A stretch of 34,630 bases of DNA. Origin: Nocardia cerradoensis NBRC 101014. Lineage in GTDB: Bacteria > Actinomycetota > Actinomycetes > Mycobacteriales > Mycobacteriaceae. The stretch spans positions 1-34,630 of the forward strand of contig NZ_BAFW01000376.1 in NCBI RefSeq assembly GCF_000308535.1, in the 5' to 3' direction. Below the pieces are notes generated by a model. It worked only from the letters and a program-made list of their open reading frames with translations. It was not told where the DNA came from and searched no databases. A program made the position numbers and the translations under genes. This document shows positions 7,571 through 15,036 of the stretch, in pieces (position 1 is the stretch's first letter; the number at the start of each line of letters is the position of its first letter).

Positions 7571-7603
7571 ATGGCCGACGGATCGTGCAAGGTACATACC
7601 GAT

Positions 7604-7634
7604 ATGGACGTATGCGCACCTAAACATGTAAGGC
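7604..7634 (+). repeat. Imperfect direct repeat, copy 1 (before the VOC gene)
   Basis: ATGGA-N2-TATGCGCACCTAAACATGT and onward to GGC; 24 of 31 positions match copy 2 at 8184-8214. It lies 34 bp outside the right transposon end and 78 bp before the VOC start, containing the dyad-like core ATGCGCA. It may be a regulator site or the edge of a small cassette. Confidence 0.6.
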
Positions 7635-7711
7635 CGCAGTGTCGTCTCGCGGTAAACGATCGGCTCACCGAGGGGCAACCACAGCCATGACGGAGTGGCT
7701 ACGGTCGGGCA

Positions 7712-8098
7712 ATGGAGTTGCGGAGGATTCACCACGCGGCGATCATCGCGTCGGACTATCAGCGATCGAAAACGTTCTATACCGAGGTGCTCGGCCTGCG
7801 GGTGGTAGCGGAGCACTATCGGGCCGAACGTCGTTCGTGGAAGCTGGATCTCGCACTGCCGGACGGCGCCGAATTGGAGCTCTTCTCGTTCCCGGATCCG
7901 CCGCCCCGGCCGTCGCGCCCCGAGGCGTGCGGGTTGCGTCATCTCGCCTTCGCCGTCGAAGACGTCGCCGCGGGCCTGGCGGAGCTGCGGGGGAGGGGAG
8001 TGGTCGTCGAGGAGGTCCGCATCGACGAATTCACCGGTCGCCGTTTCGGTTTCTTCTTCGACCCGGACGACTTGCCGCTGGAGTTGTACGAGGCCTGA
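7712..8098 (+). CDS. VOC family metalloenzyme, YaeR/glyoxalase-I-like
   Basis: A 128-aa single-domain protein strongly resembling E. coli YaeR along its length: RIHHAAIIASDYQRSKTFY, SWKLDLAL, ELFSFPDPPPRPSRPEACGL, RHLAFAVEDV and PLELYE. Expected metal ligands are His8, Glu56, His77 and Glu124, all present. VOC enzymes of this group are cytosolic metalloproteins related to glyoxalase I/SMU1112c; their substrate is not established. The ATG at 7712 has a weak Shine-Dalgarno, but homology begins there. It is bracketed by imperfect direct repeats at 7604-7634 and 8184-8214, and sits between a Tn3-family element and the cyclophilin gene as a lone gene. Confidence 0.9.
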   Translation: MELRRIHHAAIIASDYQRSKTFYTEVLGLRVVAEHYRAERRSWKLDLALPDGAELELFSFPDPPPRPSRPEACGLRHLAFAVEDVAAGLAELRGRGVVVEEVRIDEFTGRRFGFFFDPDDLPLELYEA

Positions 8099-8183
8099 AC
8101 CCGTTCCGGCCGTCCTCACGGACGGGGCGCCGGCGTTCGGGACCTTGGCGGGCCTTGCGGCGGCAGAATAAAAACAATGTGTG

Positions 8184-8214
8184 ATGGAGATATGCGCATC
8201 TAACTATGTGACGC
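8184..8214 (+). repeat. Imperfect direct repeat, copy 2 (after the VOC gene, before ppiB)
   Basis: ATGGA-N2-TATGCGCATCTAACTATGT and onward to CGC, same orientation as copy 1 at 7604-7634. It lies 85 bp after the VOC stop and 132 bp before the cyclophilin start, so it could also be an operator shared by the two genes. Confidence 0.6.
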
Positions 8215-8346
8215 CCTCCCGCCGCGCCGCGGACTTCCGGCTCGAACAGCTGAAACCAAAAGAAGCACACGACGAAGAAGGGCTCTTCGTACGTCCGGAA
8301 TGAGGGGTTGTCCGCTCGGTGAGGGCGGCTGCCATACGATGACCGG

Positions 8347-8838
8347 ATGACCACAGTGTTGCTCAACACATCAGCCGGGGACATCACCCTCGAATTGGAC
8401 GAGACGAAGGCGCCGCAGACGGTCGCGAACTTCGTGGACTACGTCAAGTCCGGCCATTACGACGGGACGATCTTCCACCGTGTGATTCCGGGTTTCATGG
8501 TGCAAGGCGGCGGTCTGACCGCCGATATGCAGCAGAAGCCGGCGCCCAACCGGGTGCAGAACGAGGCCAAGAACGGGCTGCGCAACGACAAGTACACCGT
8601 CGCGATGGCGCGTACGGCGGATCCGCATTCGGCCAGTGCCCAGTTCTTCATCAACACGGCCAACAACGACTTCCTGAACTACCCGGGTCAGGACGGCTGG
8701 GGTTACGCGGTCTTCGGGCGGGTCGTCGACGGTAACGCCGTCGTGGATTCGATCGAGGGTGTCCGCACGGGCTCCAAGGCCGGCCACCAGGATGTGCCGG
8801 TCGAGCCGATCACGATCGTCTCGGCTCAGCTGGCCTGA
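8347..8838 (+). CDS. ppiB: Cyclophilin-type peptidyl-prolyl cis-trans isomerase
   Basis: A 163-aa protein close to E. coli PpiB over its whole length. The active-site segment FHRVIPGFMVQGGG (about 44-57) carries the catalytic Arg, and AMARTADPHSASAQFFINTA with WGYAVFGRVVDG complete the cyclophilin pocket. There is no signal peptide, so it is cytosolic and assists folding by isomerising Xaa-Pro bonds. ATG 8347 is the natural start. It is probably monocistronic; a long hairpin (8851-8918) follows 12 bp after its stop and is shared with the convergent SDR gene. Confidence 0.95.
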   Translation: MTTVLLNTSAGDITLELDETKAPQTVANFVDYVKSGHYDGTIFHRVIPGFMVQGGGLTADMQQKPAPNRVQNEAKNGLRNDKYTVAMARTADPHSASAQFFINTANNDFLNYPGQDGWGYAVFGRVVDGNAVVDSIEGVRTGSKAGHQDVPVEPITIVSAQLA

Positions 8839-8850
8839 CCGGCAGGGCGC

Positions 8851-8918
8851 GCGCCCCGCATACCCGCCGATTCAGCACCGCAGTGGTAGCGGTGCCGATG
8901 ACGGGTGGTGCGGGGCGC
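8851..8918. terminator. Bidirectional terminator between ppiB and the SDR gene
   Basis: Outer arms GCGCCCCGCA (8851-8860) and TGCGGGGCGC (8909-8918) pair perfectly; inner arms GCACCGC (8875-8881) and GCGGTGC (8889-8895) close a 7-nt loop, with imperfect pairing between. It is placed exactly between two convergent genes. Confidence 0.75.
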
Positions 8919-8937
8919 CGCCATATGTGGGGAGGTC

Positions 8938-9657
8938 TCAGACCAGGCGGTGTCCGCCTTCGACGTGAAGGACTTCACCGGTGAGGAAGTCGTTGTCGAG
9001 GATGGCGTGGAAGGCGGCCGCGATATCGGCGGGGCGGCCGATGCGGCCGGCGGGCAGTCGGGCGGCCATCGCGGTGAGGCGGGCGTGTTTGTCGGGGCCG
9101 GCGAAGTCGTCCCAGATCGGGGTGTCGACCCAGCCGGGCGAGACGGCGTTGACTCGGATCGGCGCCATTTCCAGGGCCAGCGCTCGGACCAGGCCCTCGA
9201 GAGCGGCGTTGGCGGTGGCGACGACCGATCCGCCGGGAGCGGGGCGGTAGGCCGCGATGCCGGAGGTGACGGTGAGGGAGTTGGTCACCCGGCCTGCAGC
9301 GTATTTGGCGACCAGCCACGGCCCGAGCACCTTGATGTCGAGGACCGTGCGCGCGTCACCTGCGGGCAGTTCGGTGAGCGGTCCGTAGCCGTGGCGCATG
9401 TCGGCGGCGGTGACGACGACGTGATCGATGGCGCCGATGGTGTCGAAAAGTGCTGCGATGGAGGCTTCTTCGGCGATGTCGACGCGCTGTGAGCTGATCT
9501 GATCGGGGTACCCGAGCTGTGCTGCCGCGGCGCTGAGGCGGTCGGTGTCGCGGGCGGCGATGGTGACTCGATGGCCGGCGGGCAGAAGTCGTCGGGCCAG
9601 GGCGAGGCCCATGCCGGAGCTGCCGCCGATGATGAGGGTGTGGGTGGTGTCGGTCAT
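8938..9657 (-). CDS. SDR family protein with degenerate active site
   Basis: A 239-aa Rossmann-fold protein. The nucleotide motif GGSSGMG (residues 11-17) and a DIAEEASIAALF segment (acidic residue for adenine binding) are normal, and the usual catalytic Ser132 is in VTSGIAAY. Aligning the next helix by AALEGLVRALA shows the YxxxK positions are Val146 and Asn150, so both the catalytic Tyr and Lys are gone. It probably still binds NAD(P)(H) but either is not a classical reductase or acts as a sensor; some SDR subgroups share this loss. The C-terminus LDNDFLTGEVLHVEGGHRLV is canonical. Divergent from an XRE regulator with a 101-bp spacer, an arrangement typical of MmyB-type regulators and their target SDR. 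Confidence 0.88.
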   Translation of the reverse strand: MTDTTHTLIIGGSSGMGLALARRLLPAGHRVTIAARDTDRLSAAAAQLGYPDQISSQRVDIAEEASIAALFDTIGAIDHVVVTAADMRHGYGPLTELPAGDARTVLDIKVLGPWLVAKYAAGRVTNSLTVTSGIAAYRPAPGGSVVATANAALEGLVRALALEMAPIRVNAVSPGWVDTPIWDDFAGPDKHARLTAMAARLPAGRIGRPADIAAAFHAILDNDFLTGEVLHVEGGHRLV

Positions 9658-9758
9658 GGGTCCACGGTGCGGCGCGGCGAGGGTGGCGGGGAGACCGGCT
9701 GTGGCCTGGTCCTGGCGCGGCTACCCCGGCGTGGCTGGGAAGCGGGCACACTGGATGA

Positions 9759-10631
9759 GTGAATGATCGTCGTGCCCTGGGAGATTTCCTGCGTGCGCGC
9801 CGCGCGCGGGTGCAGCCGTCGCAGGTGGGTCTGCCGCCGGGGACGCGGCGGCGGCAGACGGCGGGGCTGCGCCGCGAGGAGGTGGCGGCGCTGGCGGGTC
9901 TGAGCGTGGACTATTACATCCGGCTCGAACAAGGCCGCGACCGCAATCCGAGTCCGGAAGTGTTGGCGGCGCTGGCCTCGGCGTTGCTGCTGAATTCCGA
10001 CGAAGCGGCGCATCTGCACCGGGTGGCGCGGTTGGCGGGAACGCGGTCGGCCGCGGTGGCGGCGCCGGTGGAGACGGCGGGGCGGGGGATGGTGTTGCTG
10101 CTCGAATCGGTGCGGCCCACACCGGCTTTCGTGCTCGATCAGGTGAGCAATCTGCTGGCGGCCAATCCGGAGGGGTTGCGGCTGCTGTGGGGGATCGAGG
10201 AGTGGGAGCCGGTGCGGCGCAATCTGATCCGGTATGTGTTCACGCATCCGGCGGCGCGGACGGTGTTCGAGGATTGGACGGGGATGGCGCGCGATTGTGT
10301 GGCGCATCTGCGGGTGGTGCAGGGGGCGGGGTCGCATCCGGTGGAACTGGCGGCGCTGACGGATGAATTGTGCGCGGCGACCGCGGATTTCGAGGCGCTG
10401 TGGGCGCATTACGATGTGCGGGCCAAGCGCGGTACGCGGCGGATGTTCCGGCATCCGGCGGTGGGCCGTATGGAGTTGACGTCGGAGATTCTGACCGCGG
10501 CGGACGGGCAGCGTTTCGTCGCGTTCCAGGCCGAGCCGGGCAGCCCGGACCGCGACGCGGTGACGCTGTTAGGGCTGGTGGGTGATGACGTACCAGAGCG
10601 CGGCGAGGGTGCCGAGCACGAACAGTGGTGA
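9759..10631 (+). CDS. XRE family regulator with MmyB-like ligand-binding domain
   Basis: A 290-aa DNA-binding protein. The N-terminal HTH covers about residues 35-75 (RREEVAALAGLSVDYYIRLE, then QGRDRNPSPEVL), the signature of the MmyB-type XRE group. Residues about 100-270 form the MmyB-like ligand domain (PTPAFVLDQVSNLLAANPEG; MFRHPAVGRMEL; AFQAEPGSPDRDA). Start GTG 9759; a preceding ATG is out of frame. The last 63 bp overlap the 3' end of the convergent YdjM-like gene, and the tail beyond LLGLVG looks unconserved. It is divergent from the SDR gene, which it likely represses. The ligand is unknown; MmyB itself is linked to methylenomycin control in Streptomyces. Confidence 0.9.
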   Translation: MNDRRALGDFLRARRARVQPSQVGLPPGTRRRQTAGLRREEVAALAGLSVDYYIRLEQGRDRNPSPEVLAALASALLLNSDEAAHLHRVARLAGTRSAAVAAPVETAGRGMVLLLESVRPTPAFVLDQVSNLLAANPEGLRLLWGIEEWEPVRRNLIRYVFTHPAARTVFEDWTGMARDCVAHLRVVQGAGSHPVELAALTDELCAATADFEALWAHYDVRAKRGTRRMFRHPAVGRMELTSEILTAADGQRFVAFQAEPGSPDRDAVTLLGLVGDDVPERGEGAEHEQW

Positions 10632-11279
10632 GATCACCCAGGTTTCGACCTTGTTGCCGGTGCGGTCGATGATCGGGATCCGGGTGCGGATGTCCAGTGG
10701 CCAGAACAGCCGGCAGCCGCGGTCGGTGAGGCAGTCGCCGATCAGGTGGGCGAGGGCGCCGAGGCCGACGGAGAACGGCAGCCACGCGGGTTTGTCGGAG
10801 ATCCACTGGTCCATGGCAAAGGTGCCGGCGACGGCGAGTACGGCGATGGTGGCGTAGGAGCGCAGTCCTTCGCCGGGTGGGCAGAGGTTCAGGGCGCGCA
10901 CGGCGAGGGCGAGCAGGAAGAAGACCAGGCCGAGGGTGAACCAGCGGCCGATCCAGTGTTCGCCGGCCCAGGTGCCGTAGGCGATGGCCGCGACGAAGGC
11001 CAGCGAGTGGGTGGCGTGGCGGTGGCCGCCGGAGACGGTGGAGATGATCTTGCAGGCGGTGTGCGTGATCGGTCCGAGCGCATGCGAGATGGTGCCGCTG
11101 GGGTGGTCGGCGTCGGGCAGCAGGGCGGCGCCGGCGGTGAGAAACGTTCCCATGAGCAGGTCGACGGTGCCGAGATGGCCGATCTGCGCGGCGGGGAAGG
11201 TGAGAATCGAAAGTGGTAGCGCGGCAGCGGCTCCCGCCCACGCGAGCGCACCACTGGTCGCATGTGAATGTCCTAGCAC
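10569..11279 (-). CDS. YdjM-like membrane-bound metal-dependent hydrolase
   Basis: A 236-aa polytopic membrane protein with about five to six hydrophobic segments (14-30, 38-55, 95-110, 114-132, 145-160, 215-233). The family's metal-binding motifs are present: LLPDADHPSGTISH (53-66), HRHATHSL (about 86-93) and GALAHLIGDCLTDRGCRLFW, as in E. coli YdjM, an SOS-regulated inner-membrane protein. The substrate is not known for the family. Start GTG 11279; a -10-like TAATCT (11287-11292) lies 7 nt upstream, suggesting a leaderless mRNA. The 3' end overlaps the convergent XRE gene by 63 bp. It starts 42 bp after the kinase stop on the same strand. Confidence 0.85.
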   Translation of the reverse strand: MLGHSHATSGALAWAGAAAALPLSILTFPAAQIGHLGTVDLLMGTFLTAGAALLPDADHPSGTISHALGPITHTACKIISTVSGGHRHATHSLAFVAAIAYGTWAGEHWIGRWFTLGLVFFLLALAVRALNLCPPGEGLRSYATIAVLAVAGTFAMDQWISDKPAWLPFSVGLGALAHLIGDCLTDRGCRLFWPLDIRTRIPIIDRTGNKVETWVISPLFVLGTLAALWYVITHQP

Positions 11280-11286
11280 CGCCTCG

Positions 11287-11292
11287 AGATTA
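11287..11292 (-). promoter_or_regulatory. -10 box of a probable leaderless promoter (YdjM-like gene)
   Basis: TAATCT on the minus strand, 7 nt before GTG 11279, so transcription would start at or next to the start codon. A short GAGG is also present but would leave only 2 nt spacing. Confidence 0.4.
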
Positions 11293-11321
11293 GACGATCT
11301 TGGTCGGGTGACCGCAGCCGG

Positions 11322-13592
11322 TCAGGAGTGGGGGTGCGGGTCGAGGATGCGGTCGAGGGCGTTGAGGTCGGATTCGAGTAGGTAGAAGGTGCGCAGGGTG
11401 ATGAGGAAGGCGAAAAGTCCTCCGACACAGAGGCCGACGATGGGGCCGATGACGGTCTGTTGCTGGTCGGGGGTGAGGAAGACCAGTCCGGCGGGGACGC
11501 CGATGAGCGGGACGCAGGCGGCGACACCGAGGTAGATGCGGCTGCGGTGCACCATGCGCCGGAGCATGGCGGCGTCGGCGGGGGTGGTGGCGCCGGCGGC
11601 GACCAGACCGGGGTAGTACCAGCGCAGGACGAAGTAGGTGACGGGGAAGTAGGTGTAGACGACGGCGACGCAGGCGGCGACGAGGTTGCAGGCGATGAGG
11701 CTGGTGGTGATGCCGGCGGAGACGTCGCCGAGGGTGTGCAGTTTGACGAGGAAGACCCCCAGTGCGGCAAGCCATCCCGCGAAGGTGGCCACGGCGATGC
11801 GGTCGCCGCAGGCGAGGGTGTCGGCGCGGGCGCGGGCGAGGGTGTCGGCGTCGAATTGTCTGCCGCGGCGTAATCCGTTGGGTATCACGAACACCGAGCG
11901 GCACCAGTACATGAGGGCGGCGATGGCGATCGGGTAGGCGATGGCGATCATGACGATGCCGAGGCGCACCATCTGGTGGGCGGCGTCGGGGCCGAGGGCG
12001 TCGCGGATGAGTCGCAGGTTGTGGGAGCCGAGGTAGAGCCCGGCGAGCAGGTGGCCGAGCAGGCTGGAGAGGGTGACCACGGGCATGGGGCGCATGCGCA
12101 GGCGGGCGCGCAGGCTGTGGGTGGGTGGGTCGACGAGGTCGCGGGCGGCGCGGTCCTGGCTGAGGTCGAGTTGCTGGGCGAGGTCGGCGCCGGTGGCGTA
12201 GCGGTCGGCGGGGTCGGGTGACAGGCAGGTGAGCAGGGCGTGGCGCAGCAGGGCGGGGGTGTCGGGCGGGAGGTCGGCTTCGAAGCGGGCGGCGATGGGT
12301 GTGCGGCGCCGGTCGATCATGGCTTGCAGGGATTCTTCGGTTTCGCCGGCGTCGTGGCCGTCGTCGAAGGGGAGGCGGCCGGTGAGCAGTTCCCACAGCA
12401 CGACGGCGAGGGCGTAGAGGTCGGTGCGGGTATCCAGATCCGCGGCGGTCGTGTCCAATTCGGGGTGGCAGGCCTCGAGTTGTTCGGGGGCCATGTAGGG
12501 CAGGGAGCCGCCGAAGTAGGCGACGGGGTTGGCGCCGGGCAGGTGGCGGCTGAAGCTGATGTTGAAGTCGGCGAGTTTGGGCTGGCCGTCGGCGGTGAGC
12601 AGCACATTGGCGGGTTTGAGGTCGCGGTGCAGGATGCCGCGGCGGTTGGCGTAGTCGAGGGCGGCGGCGAGGCGGCTGCCGAGCCAGGCGACGGTTTCGG
12701 GCCAGCTGAGCCGGGCGAGTTCGGTGCGGGTGGGCGAGGGCTGGGGTTCGAGGACGCCGCCGGTCGTGGTGGCGGCGTCGATGGCTTCGAGCAGAAGTTT
12801 GCCGTCGCGCTGGGCGGGTGGGGTGCGGCGCAGCATGCGCAGGACGCCGAGCAGGGTGCCGCCGGGCACGTACTGCATGTACATGAGTTTGAGGCGCTGG
12901 TCGGTGATCTGGCGCTGGTCGAAGACGCGCACGATGTGGTCGTGGTCGAGTTGGGCCAGGGTTTGTGGTTCGCTGCCGCGGTCGTGGGAGATCTTGACGG
13001 CGACGAGGCGTCCCATGGAGCGTTGGCGGGCGAGGAACACGCGGGCGAACGCGCCTTGGCCGAGGGGCAGCAGCAGGTCGAAGTCGTCGACGGTGGCGCC
13101 GGGGTTGATGGTGTCGAGTGCGTCGAGGGCGGTGGGGTCGGCGAGCATGGTGGTGCGCAGCCCGGGTGCCGAGGGGGGTAGGTCCTCGAATCCTTCGGTG
13201 ATGCGGGCCATCTGGATCGGGTAGTCCTGTTCGTATTCGCCGAGGTCGACGGCGTGGTGGTCGCGGCGGCTGCGGGCGTTGATCTCTTCGTAGACGAGGT
13301 CGGGTGGCAGGGGTGCGGCGGCGAGTTCGGGGAATTGTGCGCGGTAGTCGGCCAGGCGCGGTGCGTCGGTGTCGCGTTGCCAGCGTTCGTGCAGGTCGAC
13401 CTTGATGAGTTCGATGAGCGCGGAGCGGCGCAGCGCGGGTTCGGCGGGCAGGTGGGCCGACAGATCGGGCGGTTCGCCGGATGTTTGCCATTGCTGGGCG
13501 AAGCGGGCGACGAGCGACGTCAGCGCCGTCTGCGTGGCGGTGGCGCGGTCGGCACCGGGGTCGGGTGCGGTCGCGCCGAGGTTGTCGGTCAT
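11322..13592 (-). CDS. Membrane Ser/Thr protein kinase of planctomycete-type architecture
   Basis: A 756-aa protein. Residues about 20-130 are an N-terminal region (FAQQWQTSGEPPDLSAHLPA; LIELIKVDLHERW; PPDLVYEEINARS) found before kinases of planctomycetes. The kinase domain spans about 170-500: glycine loop GQGAFARV (178-185), Lys200, a Glu at 208 in helix C, HRDLKPANVLL with HRD 322-324, DFN 342-344 instead of DFG, APE 368-370. A long C-terminal region has about six membrane helices (near 525-545, 570-590, 620-640, 650-670, 700-745). It phosphorylates unknown cytosolic targets. Most actinobacterial kinases (PknB type) have one helix and sensor repeats, so this layout is unusual. ATG 13592 has GAGGG immediately before it. 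Confidence 0.88.
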   Translation of the reverse strand: MTDNLGATAPDPGADRATATQTALTSLVARFAQQWQTSGEPPDLSAHLPAEPALRRSALIELIKVDLHERWQRDTDAPRLADYRAQFPELAAAPLPPDLVYEEINARSRRDHHAVDLGEYEQDYPIQMARITEGFEDLPPSAPGLRTTMLADPTALDALDTINPGATVDDFDLLLPLGQGAFARVFLARQRSMGRLVAVKISHDRGSEPQTLAQLDHDHIVRVFDQRQITDQRLKLMYMQYVPGGTLLGVLRMLRRTPPAQRDGKLLLEAIDAATTTGGVLEPQPSPTRTELARLSWPETVAWLGSRLAAALDYANRRGILHRDLKPANVLLTADGQPKLADFNISFSRHLPGANPVAYFGGSLPYMAPEQLEACHPELDTTAADLDTRTDLYALAVVLWELLTGRLPFDDGHDAGETEESLQAMIDRRRTPIAARFEADLPPDTPALLRHALLTCLSPDPADRYATGADLAQQLDLSQDRAARDLVDPPTHSLRARLRMRPMPVVTLSSLLGHLLAGLYLGSHNLRLIRDALGPDAAHQMVRLGIVMIAIAYPIAIAALMYWCRSVFVIPNGLRRGRQFDADTLARARADTLACGDRIAVATFAGWLAALGVFLVKLHTLGDVSAGITTSLIACNLVAACVAVVYTYFPVTYFVLRWYYPGLVAAGATTPADAAMLRRMVHRSRIYLGVAACVPLIGVPAGLVFLTPDQQQTVIGPIVGLCVGGLFAFLITLRTFYLLESDLNALDRILDPHPHS

Positions 13593-13976
13593 CCCTCGCT
13601 CGCTTCGAAATCGGTGGTACCCGGGCCCGGACCCGAGAATAGGTGAATCCTCCCATGAATTCCGGGGAACGTGCCGACGCCGTTACGTTATACGGGATTT
13701 CGTGCGTACCGTGCGGTGGTGGGAAGCCGGTCGCCGGCGGCGGCGGAATCTCGCGAGCGTCGGGCGGGTGGGTCCGGCGGCCGGGGCGGTGGCGATGTCG
13801 TCTCGTGGGCGGGCGGGGTGCGGCTGTGTCGTGCCGGATTAGCTCGGGGGTTGTTCGCGGGGGCGGCGGATTGCCGCCGGATGCTGCCATCAGTGGATTG
13901 AAGCGAGATAGGCTCCGGGGGATTGTCGAAGGAGCCGAGCGGCCGGGTCGGTCGCTCTCGTCGAAAGGGGTCCGCC
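13593..13976. other. Intergenic region between kinase and SCO6745-like gene
   Basis: A 384-bp divergent gap. An AT-richer patch with GTTACGTTATACGG (about 13682-13695) could hold a promoter. Reading frames in it are short and without recognisable motifs; I see no RNA gene. Confidence 0.4.
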
Positions 13977-14723
13977 GTGTCGGTGCCGGCCGCGGTGAAA
14001 TCCGAGATCCAGACCATCGGGGGCGCGTTCATGTTCTCCCGCGAGGCCAAGGCCTTCGGCGCCACCACCGGCGTGGACGGCTTCATCGGACCCTATACGC
14101 GCGGGCGCGGCGGGGTGCTCGGCGAGGTGGACGCGGATGTGGTGACCGCGGCGTTCGGGTTCTTCGAGCCGGAAACCGTTCGGGCGGCGTGGAATTCGGT
14201 GGCGATGGCGCCGGCCGAGGCCGCGGCGGGCTATCTGGCGGCGTGCCAGGGTTTCGGCCGCCGCAAACTCGCCGGATTCGACGGCTGCGACCGGTTGGCC
14301 GAATTGCTGCAGGTGGTCACCGATACCGCCGATGTCGCGGGGGTGAGCCTGTTCGCGGGCTGGCGGGTGTTGCCGCTCGCGAGCGATGCCGCGGGGCGGG
14401 CGCTGCAGTTGATCCATTGTCTGCGCGAGCTGCGCGGTGGCCTGCATCTGATCGCGGTGCGGGCGAGTGGGCTCTCGCCGTTCGAGGCGGTGCTGATCGG
14501 CGGTTCGCCGCGCACCGACGGGCCCACGCAGGCGCGGCTGTTCGGGTGGGGTGAGCGCGTGGATGCCACCGAGGTGAGCGCCGCGATGCGCCAACGCTGG
14601 GATGCGGCCGAGACGCTGACCGATGAGCTGATCGCCCCGGCCTTCGGGGCGCTGGACGAGACCGCGGGCAAGGAACTGGTCGAGCTGCTGCGGCAGGCCC
14701 ATGCCACGGTTTTCGGTCGGTAG
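13977..14723 (+). CDS. SCO6745-like helical protein of unknown function
   Basis: A 248-aa protein. I start at GTG 13977, where AAAGGGG lies about 7 nt upstream; a longer TTG start at 13923 is possible but adds a basic low-complexity lead. The stretches FSREAKAFGATTGVDGFIGP, LGEVDADVVTAAFGFFEPE and FGRRKLAGFDG resemble the actinobacterial SCO6745 family, which is all-helical with no assigned reaction. ALQLIHCLRELRGGLHLIAV and the conserved GP(Y/T)R segment near the N-terminus may line a pocket. No signal peptide or membrane helix. It stands alone ahead of the toxin-antitoxin pair, 40 bp away, and may be transcribed separately. Confidence 0.7.
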   Translation: MSVPAAVKSEIQTIGGAFMFSREAKAFGATTGVDGFIGPYTRGRGGVLGEVDADVVTAAFGFFEPETVRAAWNSVAMAPAEAAAGYLAACQGFGRRKLAGFDGCDRLAELLQVVTDTADVAGVSLFAGWRVLPLASDAAGRALQLIHCLRELRGGLHLIAVRASGLSPFEAVLIGGSPRTDGPTQARLFGWGERVDATEVSAAMRQRWDAAETLTDELIAPAFGALDETAGKELVELLRQAHATVFGR

Positions 14724-14736
14724 TCGCTGCCGTCCG

Positions 14737-14771
14737 TCCGCCATACTGACGTACCCTGTTGGTATGGCGGA
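14737..14771 (+). promoter_or_regulatory. Leaderless promoter and autoregulatory operator of the RHH antitoxin
   Basis: Perfect 10-bp inverted repeat: TCCGCCATAC (14737-14746) and GTATGGCGGA (14762-14771), 15-nt spacer. The right arm contains the ATG start codon (14764). A -10-like TACCCT (14752-14757) sits in the spacer with 6 nt to the ATG and no Shine-Dalgarno, so the mRNA is probably leaderless and the operator overlaps both promoter and start. Confidence 0.65.
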
Positions 14772-15036
14772 GACGAAGAAGGTGACGATCTCGGTCCCCA
14801 AGGATGATGTGTCGACCTTGGAGCGCTGGAAGGCGTCGGGGCGTATCGACAATCTGTCCGCCTATGTGTCGGCCGCGCTGCGGGATCGGATGGATCGCGA
14901 TATCTCGCTGGATGCCATCGAGTCCAGTTTCGGTGGCGTGCCGCCGCTCGAGTTGGTGAATCAGGCCCGGCGGGTGCAGGGCCTGCCGCCGCTGTCGGCG
15001 GAGGATCTGGATCGGCGAAGCGCCGGCGCCGCGTGA
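14764..15036 (+). CDS. Ribbon-helix-helix antitoxin-like protein
   Basis: A 90-aa protein. Residues 5-45 are RHH-like: a strand KKVTISVPKDDVSTLERWKA with the basic/hydroxyl alternation of CopG/ParD/VapB proteins, then helices SGRIDNLSAYVSAALRDRMDR. The C-terminal half (SFGGVPPLELVNQARRVQG; PPLSAEDLDRRS) would wrap the toxin. It overlaps the next gene in a GTGA junction, as usual for type II toxin-antitoxin pairs. An inverted repeat over the start codon (14737-14771) suggests autorepression by the RHH dimer. The ATG at 14764 is chosen because the frame before it is unconserved and a -10 box lies 6 nt upstream. Confidence 0.82.
   Translation: MAETKKVTISVPKDDVSTLERWKASGRIDNLSAYVSAALRDRMDRDISLDAIESSFGGVPPLELVNQARRVQGLPPLSAEDLDRRSAGAA

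Noticed and set aside
8191..8214. Resemblance of TATGCGCATCTAACTATGT to a chromosomal dif site
   Set aside because: The GCGCAT and TATGT parts are separated by only 5 nt, against 9 in dif, and two copies occur in direct orientation beside one gene; the spacing does not fit XerCD binding.
11290..13890. 866-codon open frame, minus strand, in the kinase region
   Set aside because: Arg/Pro/His-rich shadow of the kinase gene in another frame; the 756-aa frame has complete kinase motifs.
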